This document shows positions 17,111 through 26,606 of a DNA stretch of 43,056 bases, in pieces. Origin of the DNA: Gammaproteobacteria bacterium. GTDB lineage: Bacteria; Pseudomonadota; Gammaproteobacteria; Burkholderiales; Nitrosomonadaceae. The number at the start of each line of letters is the position of its first letter. Position 1 is the first letter of the stretch. A program made the position numbers and the translations under genes. The stretch covers positions 1-43,056 of the forward strand of contig JAUIIB010000025.1 in assembly GCA_030431985.1 (NCBI GenBank), given 5' to 3'. The notes beneath the pieces were generated by a model. It made no database searches. It was not told the origin of the DNA and worked only from the letters and a program-made list of their open reading frames with translations.

Positions 17111-18544
17111 ATGGAATACTCTGAAGACATACCAACGAAAAACAATTGCCATATCCATGGCTGGTGCATCTTTTTAAGCATTTTGTTTTTTTGTCTTGAT
17201 TACTTTACACAATCCGCTTATGGCAGCTGTGCACTTTACATTTGCGTTGTTGTAGTGTCGGCGCTATCTGGAGATAAGCAGATTATGCTGGTTTATGCCG
17301 CATTGTCGATAGTACTGATATTTCTGGGATTTTATCTATTATCCGCCGACGAATTTCATTTCTCGTCAATTGTCAATCGAATCATAATCATGTTAGTTCT
17401 GGGTGTTGTTACCTACTATTGTATTGTGCATATTAATTCCAGAAGAGAACTGGAAATACTGTGGCATAAGATAAATGGGATCATTAATGCAACATCTACA
17501 TCACTGATCATGACAAATAAGGAAGGTGTTATCGAGTTAGTTAATCAAACATCATGTGATTTATTTGGATACGGGAGCAAAAATGAGTTGGTTGGGCAGT
17601 ATATTGAGATACTTGTGCCCGACAGATTTAAAGAAAAGCATCGTCAACTTAGGGAGACCTATTATCAGTATTTGGAAGAGAAGGCCATTGGAAATAGAAG
17701 TGAACTTTATGCGCGTAAAAAGAATGGGCGCGAATTTCCTGTTGAGGTGGGGTTGAATCCAATCGAATTGAATGGAGAAACCAAGGTCATTGCAAGCGTT
17801 ATTGATATTTCGGAGCGCAAGCAACAGATTGACCTATTAAGTAAGCATGCAGAAGAACTAAAAAAATCCAATCAATATTTGCAAGAATTTGCTTACGTTG
17901 CATCGCATGATTTGCAAGAACCTTTGCGTATGGTGTCAAGTTATACTCAGTTGCTCGCTCAGCGATACAAGGACAAGCTGGATGATGATGCTAATGATTT
18001 TATTAACTTTGCAGTTGATGGAGCGAAGCGGATGCAGATCTTAATACAGGACTTGCTAAAGTTTTCAAGATTGAGTGCTCAAGATATTGAAAAAAAGCCT
18101 ATTGATATGAATCAGTTGTATGATGCCGCTTTAGCCAATCTAACAATGGTTATTAACGAAAGTGGTACTATAGTTAGTAAAGATAAGTTACCTATCGTTA
18201 ATGGCGATGAAGGGCAATTAGCTCAATTATTACAGAATCTAATCGGTAACGCGGTGAAATATCGGCACCCGGATAGGCGCAATCAGGTCCATATTTCGGT
18301 GCAGGAATGCAATGAGGCATGGCAATTTTGTATTGAAGACAATGGAATTGGTGTCCAGGAAGAATTTTATGAGCGGATATTCATAATATTTAAACGCTTA
18401 CACACTTCGACTCAGTATCCGGGGACGGGTATCGGTTTGGCGCTCTGCAAGCGCATAGTTGAAGCGCATCATGGGAGCTTGTGGGTCAAATCAGAATATG
18501 GTCAGGGGGCAAGGTTTTACTTTACCTTGCCTGTTGTTGATTAA
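17111..18544 (+). CDS. Membrane PAS sensor histidine kinase
   Basis: The 477-residue form starts at the ATG 17111; an upstream TTG at 17075 is less likely. Four hydrophobic segments lie in the first 110 residues with only short loops, as in MASE-like sensor modules. A PAS domain follows (about 122-245, IINATSTSLIMTNKEGVIEL to VIDISERKQQ). The HisKA box is AYVASHDLQEPLRMVSSY with phospho-acceptor His266, and the ATPase has the N box LIGNAVKYRHP, DNGIGV, a short F box and TGIGLALCKRIVE. The closest general type is the bacteriophytochrome-like HDLQEPLR kinases, but no GAF or PHY domain is present. It is followed by two receiver proteins, the probable partners. The signal sensed is unknown. Confidence 0.88.
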   Translation: MEYSEDIPTKNNCHIHGWCIFLSILFFCLDYFTQSAYGSCALYICVVVVSALSGDKQIMLVYAALSIVLIFLGFYLLSADEFHFSSIVNRIIIMLVLGVVTYYCIVHINSRRELEILWHKINGIINATSTSLIMTNKEGVIELVNQTSCDLFGYGSKNELVGQYIEILVPDRFKEKHRQLRETYYQYLEEKAIGNRSELYARKKNGREFPVEVGLNPIELNGETKVIASVIDISERKQQIDLLSKHAEELKKSNQYLQEFAYVASHDLQEPLRMVSSYTQLLAQRYKDKLDDDANDFINFAVDGAKRMQILIQDLLKFSRLSAQDIEKKPIDMNQLYDAALANLTMVINESGTIVSKDKLPIVNGDEGQLAQLLQNLIGNAVKYRHPDRRNQVHISVQECNEAWQFCIEDNGIGVQEEFYERIFIIFKRLHTSTQYPGTGIGLALCKRIVEAHHGSLWVKSEYGQGARFYFTLPVVD

Positions 18545-18602
18545 GGGTCATTAAGATACTGATTCTGTGTTGTTTGGTTGGCAATTTTTATACATACATT
18601 TT

Positions 18603-19073
18603 ATGAATGAGACAATTAACCAAATGAAAAATTTCGTCAATAATCGGGCGGTCATTCTGCTTGTAGAGGACAATGAGGGGGATGCGCGCCTGACCAAAGA
18701 AGCACTTAAGGATGGAAAAGTTTTTAATCAGATCTATCATGTGAGAGATGGTGTTGAAGCAATGGCTTATCTGCATCAGAATGGTGAGTATAATGCGCGT
18801 AATGCCCCCAAGCCGGATATTATTCTGCTGGATCTTAATATGCCGCGCATGGATGGACGTGAGGTGCTCAGCGCAATCAAAAAGGATGAAGAATTAGCGC
18901 GCATTCCGGTAATCGTATTAACCACCTCTCAGGATGAAGTAGACATTATTGAAAGCTATGATATGCATGCAAATTGCTATATTTCAAAGCCTGTTGATTT
19001 TGATCGTTTTATCAGTGTGGTATGTATGATTAATAATTTCTGGTTCACAGTTGTTAGTTTGCCGGATAACTAA
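18603..19073 (+). CDS. Stand-alone response regulator receiver (Rcp1-like)
   Basis: Receiver domain only, about 156 residues from the ATG 18603. The acidic pocket is in LVEDNEGDARL, phospho-acceptor Asp77 is in IILLDLNMPRMDG, the switch threonine is in VIVLTTSQ and Lys129 is in YISKPVDF. The C-terminus (VVCMINNFWFTVVSLP) matches the Rcp1-type pattern KSIxxFWxxVVxLP. Such proteins have no DNA-binding output and act in phosphorelays or by protein contact. It lies 58 bases after the kinase gene, so they are likely cotranscribed and cognate. An ATG at 18624 is an alternative start. Confidence 0.88.
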   Translation: MNETINQMKNFVNNRAVILLVEDNEGDARLTKEALKDGKVFNQIYHVRDGVEAMAYLHQNGEYNARNAPKPDIILLDLNMPRMDGREVLSAIKKDEELARIPVIVLTTSQDEVDIIESYDMHANCYISKPVDFDRFISVVCMINNFWFTVVSLPDN

Positions 19074-19080
19074 CAGTTTT
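19053..19080 (+). terminator. Possible weak terminator overlapping the end of the receiver gene
   Basis: A 7-bp stem (gttagtt / aactaac) with an 8-base loop spans the stop codon and is followed by agtttt. The stem is short, so termination may be partial. Confidence 0.4.
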
Positions 19081-19186
19081 GTATGTGTTGTGAATGCTTA
19101 GTGTGTTGAAGACATTTTGATACTAAATTTTGTGCAGAAATTGTCGATGCTGATAGTGTAATCAGACAACATATGGAAAGGAAACT

Positions 19187-19615
19187 ATGTCAACTAGAAT
19201 TTTACTAATAGAAGATAACCCTGGGGACAGTCGTCTTATTAAGGAGCTGTTAAACATAGCCTTTCCAGGAAAATACCACATTAAAACGGAGTTCTCGTTA
19301 CGTGATGGTCTGAAGACTTTGAGTGAAGAAGATTTTGATGTTGTTTTAACTGATCTGAATTTACCCGATTCAGATGGGGCTCAGACTTTTGTGCAGCTCC
19401 AAAAACATATCTTTTCAGTTCCCATAGTTGTCCTCAGCGGTCTTAGAGAGCTTGCCCTACAGGTTGTAAAAATGGGGGCACAAGCTTATTTAATTAAAGG
19501 GCAGGGTAATGGGTATTTAATTAGTAGGACAATTGAGTTTGCTATTGAAAGTAAGCAATTTGAGTTAAATACCCACTCAAATGTTGCGGCACAGGCCAGC
19601 GGCTCGAATTGGTGA
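19187..19615 (+). CDS. Stand-alone response regulator receiver, 142 residues
   Basis: The ATG is preceded by ggaaaggaaact, a clear ribosome site. Receiver features are LLIEDNPGDSRL (acid pocket), Asp56 in VVLTDLNLPDSDG, Ser84 in VVLSGLRE and Lys104 in AYLIKGQG. The helix after it (RTIEFAIESKQFE) is the linker that usually leads into a kinase or GGDEF output domain, but here the protein stops after about 22 further residues. It is either a natural receiver-only protein or the remnant of a longer one. It lies 113 bases after the first receiver, close to the kinase, and probably belongs to the same signalling unit. Confidence 0.85.
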   Translation: MSTRILLIEDNPGDSRLIKELLNIAFPGKYHIKTEFSLRDGLKTLSEEDFDVVLTDLNLPDSDGAQTFVQLQKHIFSVPIVVLSGLRELALQVVKMGAQAYLIKGQGNGYLISRTIEFAIESKQFELNTHSNVAAQASGSNW

Positions 19616-19753
19616 GCAAATTGTCTTTTTTGTACATATGAACTCGGAATTGGATAAAAGCATTTCTCGAGTCGCATCGTTACTAGGGCTGCATGCTGTG
19701 TGTGTCAAATACGTTACCATACAAAATGACTTAGACCAGTCAAGGAGTTTATT

Positions 19754-19936
19754 GTGAAACCAAAAAAACTTTTTAATCTGGTGATAATGTTATTATCTCT
19801 ACCTTTTATATCAGGATGCTGGATGATTGCTGCAGCTGGTGCAGGCGCATATGGCGGATATAAGATGAAAGAGAATGGCTATACAGTGCAGAATCCAATA
19901 ACTAAAGAGAATCAATCAGAAGATAGTGCCAAATAA
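19754..19936 (+). CDS. Small lipoprotein, 60 residues, glycine-rich
   Basis: GTG start at 19754 behind an aaggag site. The signal MKPKKLFNLVIMLLSLPFIS leads to the lipobox ISGC. The mature part begins WMIAAAGAGAYGGYKMKENG, a glycine/alanine-rich segment like those of glycine-zipper envelope lipoproteins, and ends in a polar tail. It converges on lspA, whose product would process it, with only 2 bases between the stops. No function can be assigned. Confidence 0.7.
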   Translation: MKPKKLFNLVIMLLSLPFISGCWMIAAAGAGAYGGYKMKENGYTVQNPITKENQSEDSAK

Positions 19937-19938
19937 CC

Positions 19939-20448
19939 TTAAAGATTATTAATCTTTTTCTTTTTATCCGTTCCTTCATGTTGTGCGTTTTGTTTGTTGC
20001 TAAAACTGTCGATGATTAGTAGGATGGCACCAACGAAAATGGCTGAATCGGCAATATTAAATGCCGGCCAGTGATAGTCACCGATATAAAAATCCAAGAA
20101 ATCGACAACATGCCCAAGCGTGACACGATCCCAAAGATTACCAATAGCGCCACCAAGTATCAGACTCAGTGATAAACAAAACAATTGTTCGGTTTTGTAT
20201 TTGTTGAGTAGATAAATAATTACAATAGATGCGCCCGCTGCAATCGTACTTAAAAGCCACCGTTGCCAACCCGATGCCTCACTTAGAATGCTAAATGCCG
20301 CTCCAGTGTTGTATGTCAGTACTAAATTGAAGAATCCAGTAACCGGAATTATTTGACCATAAGCGATCGTTGATTCCACCCAATATTTGGATGTGACATC
20401 CAGTACCATGACAATCATAGCAATGCCTAATGAATAATATAATTTCAT
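19939..20448 (-). CDS. lspA: Lipoprotein signal peptidase (LspA, signal peptidase II)
   Basis: An inner-membrane aspartyl protease that cuts prolipoprotein signals before the lipidated cysteine. The 169-residue protein has four hydrophobic segments and the family motifs DVTSKYW, YNTGAAFS, GNLWDRVTLGHVVDF and FNIADSAIFVGA. The catalytic pair is Asp116 and Asp134. It follows ileS by 58 bases in the conserved ribF-ileS-lspA order. The neighbouring ispH seen in many genomes is absent here. The lysine-rich C-terminal tail is normal. Confidence 0.95.
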   Translation of the reverse strand: MKLYYSLGIAMIVMVLDVTSKYWVESTIAYGQIIPVTGFFNLVLTYNTGAAFSILSEASGWQRWLLSTIAAGASIVIIYLLNKYKTEQLFCLSLSLILGGAIGNLWDRVTLGHVVDFLDFYIGDYHWPAFNIADSAIFVGAILLIIDSFSNKQNAQHEGTDKKKKINNL

Positions 20449-20506
20449 CTTTATCTGTGTTTGTATGTCATTCCTGATGTTATGGGTTTAAGTCACTTTT
20501 GAATTA

Positions 20507-23329
20507 TTAGGCATATTGCCGCTTTTCACCGGCGCCGTCGAGGTTGGATATGCAGCGACCACATAATCCAGGATGCGTTGTGTGTTGGCCCACATCCTGA
20601 CGATAATGCCAGCAGCGCTCACATTTCTGATGATTGCTGGCTTCCACCTGTATTTCTATAGACTTTTGTGAGGCTTCAGCCAATTCTAGGCTTATTTCAG
20701 AAGTAATCAACACAAATCTAAGGTCATCGCCTAGCGATTGCAACAATTTGTAATCATTGTTATTTGCGCTGATTCTTACCGATGCAGCCAAGGAAGAGCC
20801 AATTATGCCTTGTGTTCTGGCATCTTCCAGCTTTTTCAAGACTAGAGCGCGTAATGTTCGTATGCTGTTCCAGCGATCAAATAACTGCTGAGAATTTGCT
20901 AGGTCCGGAAAGATATGCCAAGTGTGTAGTAATACACTGTCTTCTGGTTGGCATGCCAAGTGCTCCCATGCTTCTTCAGTAGTGAAACTGAGAATAGGTG
21001 CGAATAAACGTATGAGGCTATGTGTAATGTGATAGAGCGCACACTGCGCTGAACGGCGTGGTTTGCCGTTAGCTGCGGCAGTGTACAGACGATCCTTGAG
21101 AATATCTAGATAAAAGCCACCAAGATCTTCAGAACAGAAGTTATGTAGTTTATGCACGACTTGGTGAAATTCATAGTGGTCATAGATTTGAATGAGGTCA
21201 TCTTGGAAGGTTGTTGCATAAGCAAGCATATAACGATCAATTTCAAGCCAGTCTTCAATAGCCAGCATATCTTTTTCAGCGTTGAAATCTGCTAGGTTGG
21301 CCAATAAAAAGCGCAATGTGTTACGGATGCGTCGATAACTTTCCACAACACGTTTTAGAATTTCTTCGGATATGGAAAGTTCGCCGGAATAGTCAGTGGA
21401 TGCAACCCATAAGCGTAAAATGTCTGCGCCATAGGTATCCATAACCTTCTGCGGCGCAATCACATTGCCCTTTGATTTGCTCATTTTATGTCCGTTGCCA
21501 TCGACGACAAATCCATGTGTGAGCAATGCACGATAGGGCGCGTGCCCATCAATTGCGCAGCCAGTAAGCAATGAAGACTGAAACCAACCGCGATGCTGGT
21601 CTGAACCTTCCAAATATAGATCAGCAGGATGCTCAAGCAGATTATTGGGTTTAACTACAGTGTTATGCGTCGTGCCCGAATCAAACCAAACGTCCAGTGT
21701 GTCTGTCAGTTTGACGTAATTTTGATTATCATCACCAAGCAACGCTGTTTGATCCAGGGAGAACCAGGCTTCTATGCCATCCCGCTCAACTTTTTGTGCA
21801 ATTTGTTCGAAAATTTCCAAGGTGTTTGGATGAGGTTTGTGGGTTTCTTTGTGAACGAACAGCACCATTGGAACACCCCAGTTTCTCTGACGGGAAATAC
21901 ACCAGTCAGGGCGGTTCTTTATCATGGCTTCCAGTCGCGCTCTACCCCACTCAGGATAGAACCGAGTTTTGTCGACAGCTTGCATGGCAAGTTCACGCAA
22001 TGTTTTTTGCTGTCTCGAGGCGTTATTGTCCTGTTTCAAGTTCATGCCAATAAACCATTGCGGCGTAGAACGGAAAATAATCGGTGTTTTATGTCGCCAG
22101 CAGTGTGGATAGCTATGCTCTATTTTTTTTAGGCATAATAGGTGGTTGCTATTATTTAAGGTGCTAATGACGATATCATTCGCCTTCCATACAGATAAGT
22201 TGCCGACTAGTGGTTTGCTTGCGGTGAACTTGCCGTTACCGTCGACCGGACTTTCATTAGGCAGGTCATATTGCTGACCGACAAAATAGTCATCCAGTCC
22301 GTGTGCAGGTGCAGTATGTACCAAGCCTGTTCCGGCTTCCAGCGTTACGTGTTTACCACAGATGATTTTTACGATACGATCTTCAAACGGATGTTGTAGG
22401 GTAAGGTGTTCGAGTGCGGTGCCCTTGCATTGGCCCAATATTTTGCCTGACAGACCGTAACGTTCTAAGCAGGTTTGCTTCAGTTCTGTGGCCAGAATAA
22501 TTAATTTGTGCTCTGTTTGAATGAGTGCATACTCAAATTCGGGGTGGACGCAAACCGCCTGGTTGGCAGGTAATGTCCAAGGTGTTGTTGTCCAGATGGC
22601 AACCATAGCAGTGTTGTTAGACAGAGCATCACTGTTGATGTTAAAAATTTCTTGGAGTTGTGGACCTGGATGTTCTGAGTTGGTTTGAATGATTTCAAAT
22701 CCAACATCGATTGCAGGTGAGATTTTATTCTCATATTCGACCTCAGCTTCGGCCAGTGCTGAACCACAATCAGTACACCAATTGACGGGTTTTTGTCCCT
22801 GATAGAGGTATCCGTTTCGATAGATTTTTCCCAATGCACGAATAATATCCGCTTCAGTCTTGAAGCGCATGGTGAGATAGGCTTGTTCCCAATCACCTAA
22901 AACACCCAGCCGGATAAAATCACTTTTCTGACGTTCTACTTGTTTACCGGCAAATTCACGGCAAAGTTCTCGCACTTTTTCGGGAGGCAATTGTTTGCCA
23001 TGCTTCTTTTCAATTTGATGTTCGATAGGCAGACCATGACAATCCCAGCCTGGGATATAAGGTGCGTCAAATCCTCCCAGCGTCTTGCTTTTAATAATGA
23101 TGTCTTTAAGAATTTTATTAACGGCGTGTCCGATGTGAATATCGCCATTTGCATAAGGTGGTCCATCATGTAATGTGAATTTAGGTCTTCCCAGACACGT
23201 AGCGCGGATTTTCTGATACAAATTTTTTTTCCGCCATGCCTCGAGCATAGCAGGTTCGCGTTTGGCAAGGTTACCACGCATAGGAAATGGCGTATCGAGT
23301 AGATTAAGTGTTTTTTTATAATCAGTCAT
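20507..23329 (-). CDS. ileS: Isoleucyl-tRNA synthetase
   Basis: A 940-residue class I synthetase. The HIGH motif is in [18 protein letters not shown], the KMSKS motif in [14 protein letters not shown], and the editing domain contains [19 protein letters not shown] and [12 protein letters not shown]. The C-terminal zinc finger has [12 protein letters not shown] and CGRCISNL. The full length and all motifs indicate an intact enzyme charging tRNA-Ile. The order ribF-ileS-lspA is conserved in proteobacteria. The ATG at 23329 has no obvious ribosome site. Confidence 0.97.
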   Translation of the reverse strand: MTDYKKTLNLLDTPFPMRGNLAKREPAMLEAWRKKNLYQKIRATCLGRPKFTLHDGPPYANGDIHIGHAVNKILKDIIIKSKTLGGFDAPYIPGWDCHGLPIEHQIEKKHGKQLPPEKVRELCREFAGKQVERQKSDFIRLGVLGDWEQAYLTMRFKTEADIIRALGKIYRNGYLYQGQKPVNWCTDCGSALAEAEVEYENKISPAIDVGFEIIQTNSEHPGPQLQEIFNINSDALSNNTAMVAIWTTTPWTLPANQAVCVHPEFEYALIQTEHKLIILATELKQTCLERYGLSGKILGQCKGTALEHLTLQHPFEDRIVKIICGKHVTLEAGTGLVHTAPAHGLDDYFVGQQYDLPNESPVDGNGKFTASKPLVGNLSVWKANDIVISTLNNSNHLLCLKKIEHSYPHCWRHKTPIIFRSTPQWFIGMNLKQDNNASRQQKTLRELAMQAVDKTRFYPEWGRARLEAMIKNRPDWCISRQRNWGVPMVLFVHKETHKPHPNTLEIFEQIAQKVERDGIEAWFSLDQTALLGDDNQNYVKLTDTLDVWFDSGTTHNTVVKPNNLLEHPADLYLEGSDQHRGWFQSSLLTGCAIDGHAPYRALLTHGFVVDGNGHKMSKSKGNVIAPQKVMDTYGADILRLWVASTDYSGELSISEEILKRVVESYRRIRNTLRFLLANLADFNAEKDMLAIEDWLEIDRYMLAYATTFQDDLIQIYDHYEFHQVVHKLHNFCSEDLGGFYLDILKDRLYTAAANGKPRRSAQCALYHITHSLIRLFAPILSFTTEEAWEHLACQPEDSVLLHTWHIFPDLANSQQLFDRWNSIRTLRALVLKKLEDARTQGIIGSSLAASVRISANNNDYKLLQSLGDDLRFVLITSEISLELAEASQKSIEIQVEASNHQKCERCWHYRQDVGQHTTHPGLCGRCISNLDGAGEKRQYA

Positions 23330-23492
23330 GGAGAAAAATTAAGAATATTGCAGACTTGTATTTATTTTTATTGAGAAAGCAGCGCATGCCAATCATATAG
23401 GAATCAGTGCTTATACTGTTGTTATTTTATGACATCGTGTTGTATTTCATATGAATTATACGTGATTGCAAATGAGCGCGTGATTAGATTGC

Positions 23493-24449
23493 TCATTCAA
23501 TTGGGTTGGTTGTATGCCTAAAGTAATGCTTCGCTTGCTGGACATCCTTTTCAATTTGCCGGATGAGGGTACCTAAATCGGGATATTTCTCTTCATCACG
23601 TAACTTGTACAGGAAATCTATATGTAGATGATAACCGTAAATTGATTGATTAAAATCGAACAAATGTACCTCAAGTACTGGTTTGCCATTATGATGCACG
23701 GTCGGTCTGACACCGAGACTGGCAACACCAGGAAATGCTATCGTTGGATCAGATTGATTGACGCCATAAACGTTGACGGCAAAGATGCCGGATAATGGCG
23801 GGCAATAATGCTTAATGTGAATATTCGCTGTTGGAAACCCAAGCTTCTTGCCGAGTTTATCGCCATCAACGACGCGACCGCTTAAACTATAGGGCCTCCC
23901 TAAAAGACGATAAGCTGTTTGCAAATGACCGGTACTCAACGCTTCTCTGATACGACTGCTTGAAACACGTTGGCCGTCGATCAAAAAGTTGGACATTTTC
24001 TCGACTTCAAATCCATGTTGCTTTGAAAGGGTTCTTAGCAACTCGAAGTCACCGGTACGGCGCGCGCCAAAACGAAAGTCATCACCAACCAGTAACCATT
24101 TTACTGAGAGCTCCTGTTGCAAGATCTCTGCAATGAATGTTTTAGGGTCAATCTTTGCGAAATCAGAGTTGAACCGGTATACTCGTACACAATCAACATT
24201 CGATTTGGCCAGCTGGGCTAGTTTTTCTTTAAAGCTGGTGAGACGAGTAGGTGCTTGATCCGGCGTGAGAAATTCGCGTGGATGTGGTTCAAAAGTCATT
24301 ACGCAAGCGGCTATTCCAAGTTTGTCGGCAGTTTGCCTCAAACGAGATAGTATGGCTTGGTGGCCTAAATGTACGCCGTCGAAATTGCCAATTGTCAGTG
24401 CAAGCGGTGTCTTAAAATTTGGTGAAGGTTTGCTTCGCCATATTTGCAT
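23493..24449 (-). CDS. ribF: Bifunctional riboflavin kinase / FAD synthetase (RibF)
   Basis: Makes FMN and FAD from riboflavin. The N-terminal FAD synthetase half has the nucleotidyltransferase motif TIGNFDGVHLGHQAIL and the segments TFEPHPREFL, LLVGDDFRFGARRTGD and SSSRIREAL. The C-terminal riboflavin kinase half has GRVVDGDKLGKKLGFPTANI, GIFAVNVYG, ASLGVRPTVH and LEVHLFDFN. Its 318 residues fit the family. It lies 163 bases upstream of ileS on the same strand and is divergent from the betaine genes. Confidence 0.95.
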   Translation of the reverse strand: MQIWRSKPSPNFKTPLALTIGNFDGVHLGHQAILSRLRQTADKLGIAACVMTFEPHPREFLTPDQAPTRLTSFKEKLAQLAKSNVDCVRVYRFNSDFAKIDPKTFIAEILQQELSVKWLLVGDDFRFGARRTGDFELLRTLSKQHGFEVEKMSNFLIDGQRVSSSRIREALSTGHLQTAYRLLGRPYSLSGRVVDGDKLGKKLGFPTANIHIKHYCPPLSGIFAVNVYGVNQSDPTIAFPGVASLGVRPTVHHNGKPVLEVHLFDFNQSIYGYHLHIDFLYKLRDEEKYPDLGTLIRQIEKDVQQAKHYFRHTTNPIE

Positions 24450-24624
24450 AGAAAGTTACCTAAAAATAACGATTTTATCTTGGTTTTGCTGAGCTGGTCT
24501 AGATTCTCGCCAAATTGAGTGGCTTTAGAGAACGAATGATTCTGGATTTTTCCGGTGTCTTTGTGTTGCTGTTTTGGGGGGTGCCATTACAGCAGTTTTT
24601 ACGCTCAAATCCGCGGAGTAAGAA

Positions 24625-25443
24625 ATGAATACTATATCAACTAGAACAGAACAAGATTATGGGTCCGATCCGGTATCGGTTCGAGAAACGGATCACTATC
24701 ATGCCGAATATATCCATGCATTTGTACAAAAATGGGATGCGCTGATTGATTGGAATGCGCGTATTCAATCAGAAGGGTCTTTTTTCATCGATAAACTTAA
24801 GGAAAAAGGTTGTCAGCAGGTACTTGATGTTGCTACGGGAACAGGTTTTCATTCTGTTCGGTTATTGGAGGCCGGTTTTGAAGTAGTGAGCGCAGATGGC
24901 AGTGCAGAGATGCTATCGAAAGCATTTGTCAATGCGCGTTCCCGGGGCCATATTTTGCGTACTGTTCAGGCCGATTGGCGCTGGCTAAATCGTGATGTGC
25001 ATCAGAAATTCGACGCCATTATTTGCTTGGGTAATTCATTTACACATTTATTTAATGAGAATGATCGGCGTAAAGCGCTTGCCGAATTTTATGCAGCTTT
25101 GCGACATAACGGCGTGCTTATCTTGGATCAGCGTAACTACGATGCGTTATTGGATGATGGTTTTTCCAGTAGTCATACCTATTATTATTGTGGGTCAGAT
25201 GTTTCTGTTAAGCCGTCTCATGTTGATAAAGGGTTGGCGCGATTTGAATACCGTTTTGCCGATGGTGAAAAATTTCATTTGAACATGTTTCCATTGAGAA
25301 AAAATTATACAACGCGGTTGATGCAAGAAGTAGGTTTTCAAAACGTCGAAACTTTTGGTGATTTCCAGGAAACTTATCGGGAAAGCGAGCCCGATTTTTT
25401 TATTCATATCGCAGAAAAAGCATATCAACAAATTGACGAATAA
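24625..25443 (+). CDS. Glycine/sarcosine N-methyltransferase (GSMT)
   Basis: A SAM-dependent methyltransferase of 272 residues. The N-terminal YGSDPVSVRETDHYHAEYI and the SAM site QVLDVATGTGFHSVRLLEAG, followed by the acidic ADGS loop, then ADWRWLNRDV, ICLGNSFTHLF and LILDQRNYDALLD, are characteristic of halophile GSMTs. These convert glycine to sarcosine and dimethylglycine. The partner enzyme gene begins 1 base after the stop, so glycine betaine can be made from glycine with three SAM. A ribosome site (cggagtaag) precedes the ATG. The 175-base space shared with ribF must hold the promoter; salt induction is likely from the pathway but not visible. Confidence 0.92.
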   Translation: MNTISTRTEQDYGSDPVSVRETDHYHAEYIHAFVQKWDALIDWNARIQSEGSFFIDKLKEKGCQQVLDVATGTGFHSVRLLEAGFEVVSADGSAEMLSKAFVNARSRGHILRTVQADWRWLNRDVHQKFDAIICLGNSFTHLFNENDRRKALAEFYAALRHNGVLILDQRNYDALLDDGFSSSHTYYYCGSDVSVKPSHVDKGLARFEYRFADGEKFHLNMFPLRKNYTTRLMQEVGFQNVETFGDFQETYRESEPDFFIHIAEKAYQQIDE

Positions 25444-25444
25444 C

Positions 25445-26302
25445 ATGACAAATTTGAATAAGCAACAATCTGCCGTGGTGAGTACTGCGCGGGACTACTA
25501 CAACAGTGAAGATGCCGATCATTTTTACAGTACGATATGGGGGGGGGAAGATATTCATGTCGGTTTATACGAAACAGACGATGAACCGATTCATGTGGCA
25601 AGTCATAGAACTGTGCAGACAATGGCTGGATATTTGCCGGCATTGACAGAAGATTCAATTGTTCTCGATTTGGGTTCAGGCTATTGTGGCGCTGCTCGCT
25701 ATTTGGCGAAAACATTTGGTGTACGGGTGAAGGCACTGAATTTAAGTGAAGTTGAGAATCAGCGTGCAAAAGAACTCAATCAAGCTGCAGATTTATCAGA
25801 AAAAATCCAGGTGATAGACGGTAGTTTTGAAACATTACCTTTTCTGGATGCCGACCAGAATAATGGTTTTGACGTTGTTTGGTCTCAAGATGCGATCTTG
25901 CATAGTGGACAGAGAGAACAGGTTTTGGCCGAAGCGTTTCGCGTGCTAAAACCCGGTGGTTGTTTTGTCTTTACTGACCCGATGCAGGCTGATAATTGTC
26001 CGCCGGGCGTGTTACAGCCGATTTTAGATCGAATTCATTTGGATTCTTTAGGTTCGCCTGGGTTTTATCGCCAGGTTGCTGAGAAAGTCGGGTTTAAAGT
26101 TGTCAAGTTTGATAACTTAACCCATCAATTAATCAATCACTATCGGCGCGTTTTGGAAGAAACTGAAAAGCACGCGGATAAACTGGAAGGTAAAGTAGAT
26201 CCAGGTTATATTGAACGTATGAAAATCGGTTTGGGTCACTGGGTTGAGGGAGGAAATCAGGGTTATTTAGCTTGGGGTGTCTTCCTGTTACAAAAACGCT
26301 GA
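25445..26302 (+). CDS. Sarcosine/dimethylglycine N-methyltransferase (SDMT)
   Basis: The ATG at 25445 gives 285 residues and leaves a 1-base gap after GSMT; the longer frame from 25355 runs inside GSMT and is rejected. Motifs are ARDYYNSEDADHFYSTIWGG, the SAM site VLDLGSGYCGAARYLA, GSFETLPF, DVVWSQDAILHS and LKPGGCFVFTDPMQAD, all matching SDMT, which finishes the methylation to glycine betaine. The C-terminal region RMKIGLGHWVEGGNQGYLAW is typical of the family. Together with GSMT it forms a complete two-enzyme compatible-solute pathway, pointing to a salt-adapted host. No terminator is seen after it. Confidence 0.92.
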   Translation: MTNLNKQQSAVVSTARDYYNSEDADHFYSTIWGGEDIHVGLYETDDEPIHVASHRTVQTMAGYLPALTEDSIVLDLGSGYCGAARYLAKTFGVRVKALNLSEVENQRAKELNQAADLSEKIQVIDGSFETLPFLDADQNNGFDVVWSQDAILHSGQREQVLAEAFRVLKPGGCFVFTDPMQADNCPPGVLQPILDRIHLDSLGSPGFYRQVAEKVGFKVVKFDNLTHQLINHYRRVLEETEKHADKLEGKVDPGYIERMKIGLGHWVEGGNQGYLAWGVFLLQKR

Positions 26303-26606
26303 AGTTATTTTTTGTCACAATATCAACTGCACTTGGGACAAATTCCGGGGTTCTCTACAAAATTAGCCAATGAATATTTGGGTTCGATTGGAAGCCAATT
26401 TGCCATGACAATCCGAAGGCGCAATCCATAACTCCACATATCCTTAAAGCCCTGTTTCTGGCTTCGTTGTTACGTTCCCTTAAGATATAGCTCTTCTATA
26501 TGTTAATCACCATTAAAGACATCGAAATTTTTTCACCCTAGGGCAATATGCGCTTTGACCAAGTTCGTCACAAGCCGATCAGGCATATACGTTGCCCGTG
26601 AAACTA
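26303..26606. other. 304-base intergenic region, unexplained; possible degraded reading frame on the minus strand
   Basis: No gene of full quality is visible. On the minus strand one frame from 26586 to 26323 starts MPDRLVTNLVKAHIALG and ends MANWLPIEPKYSLANFV...CPKCS. It contains three in-frame stops, about what chance gives over 88 codons. A short hairpin (atatag / ctatat) lies inside. It could be a decayed gene, a repeated intergenic element or plain spacer. Confidence 0.4.

Noticed and set aside
19638-19757. 39-codon frame overlapping the GTG start of the small lipoprotein gene
   Set aside because: There is no ribosome site and no recognisable sequence; overlap with the next start may be chance.
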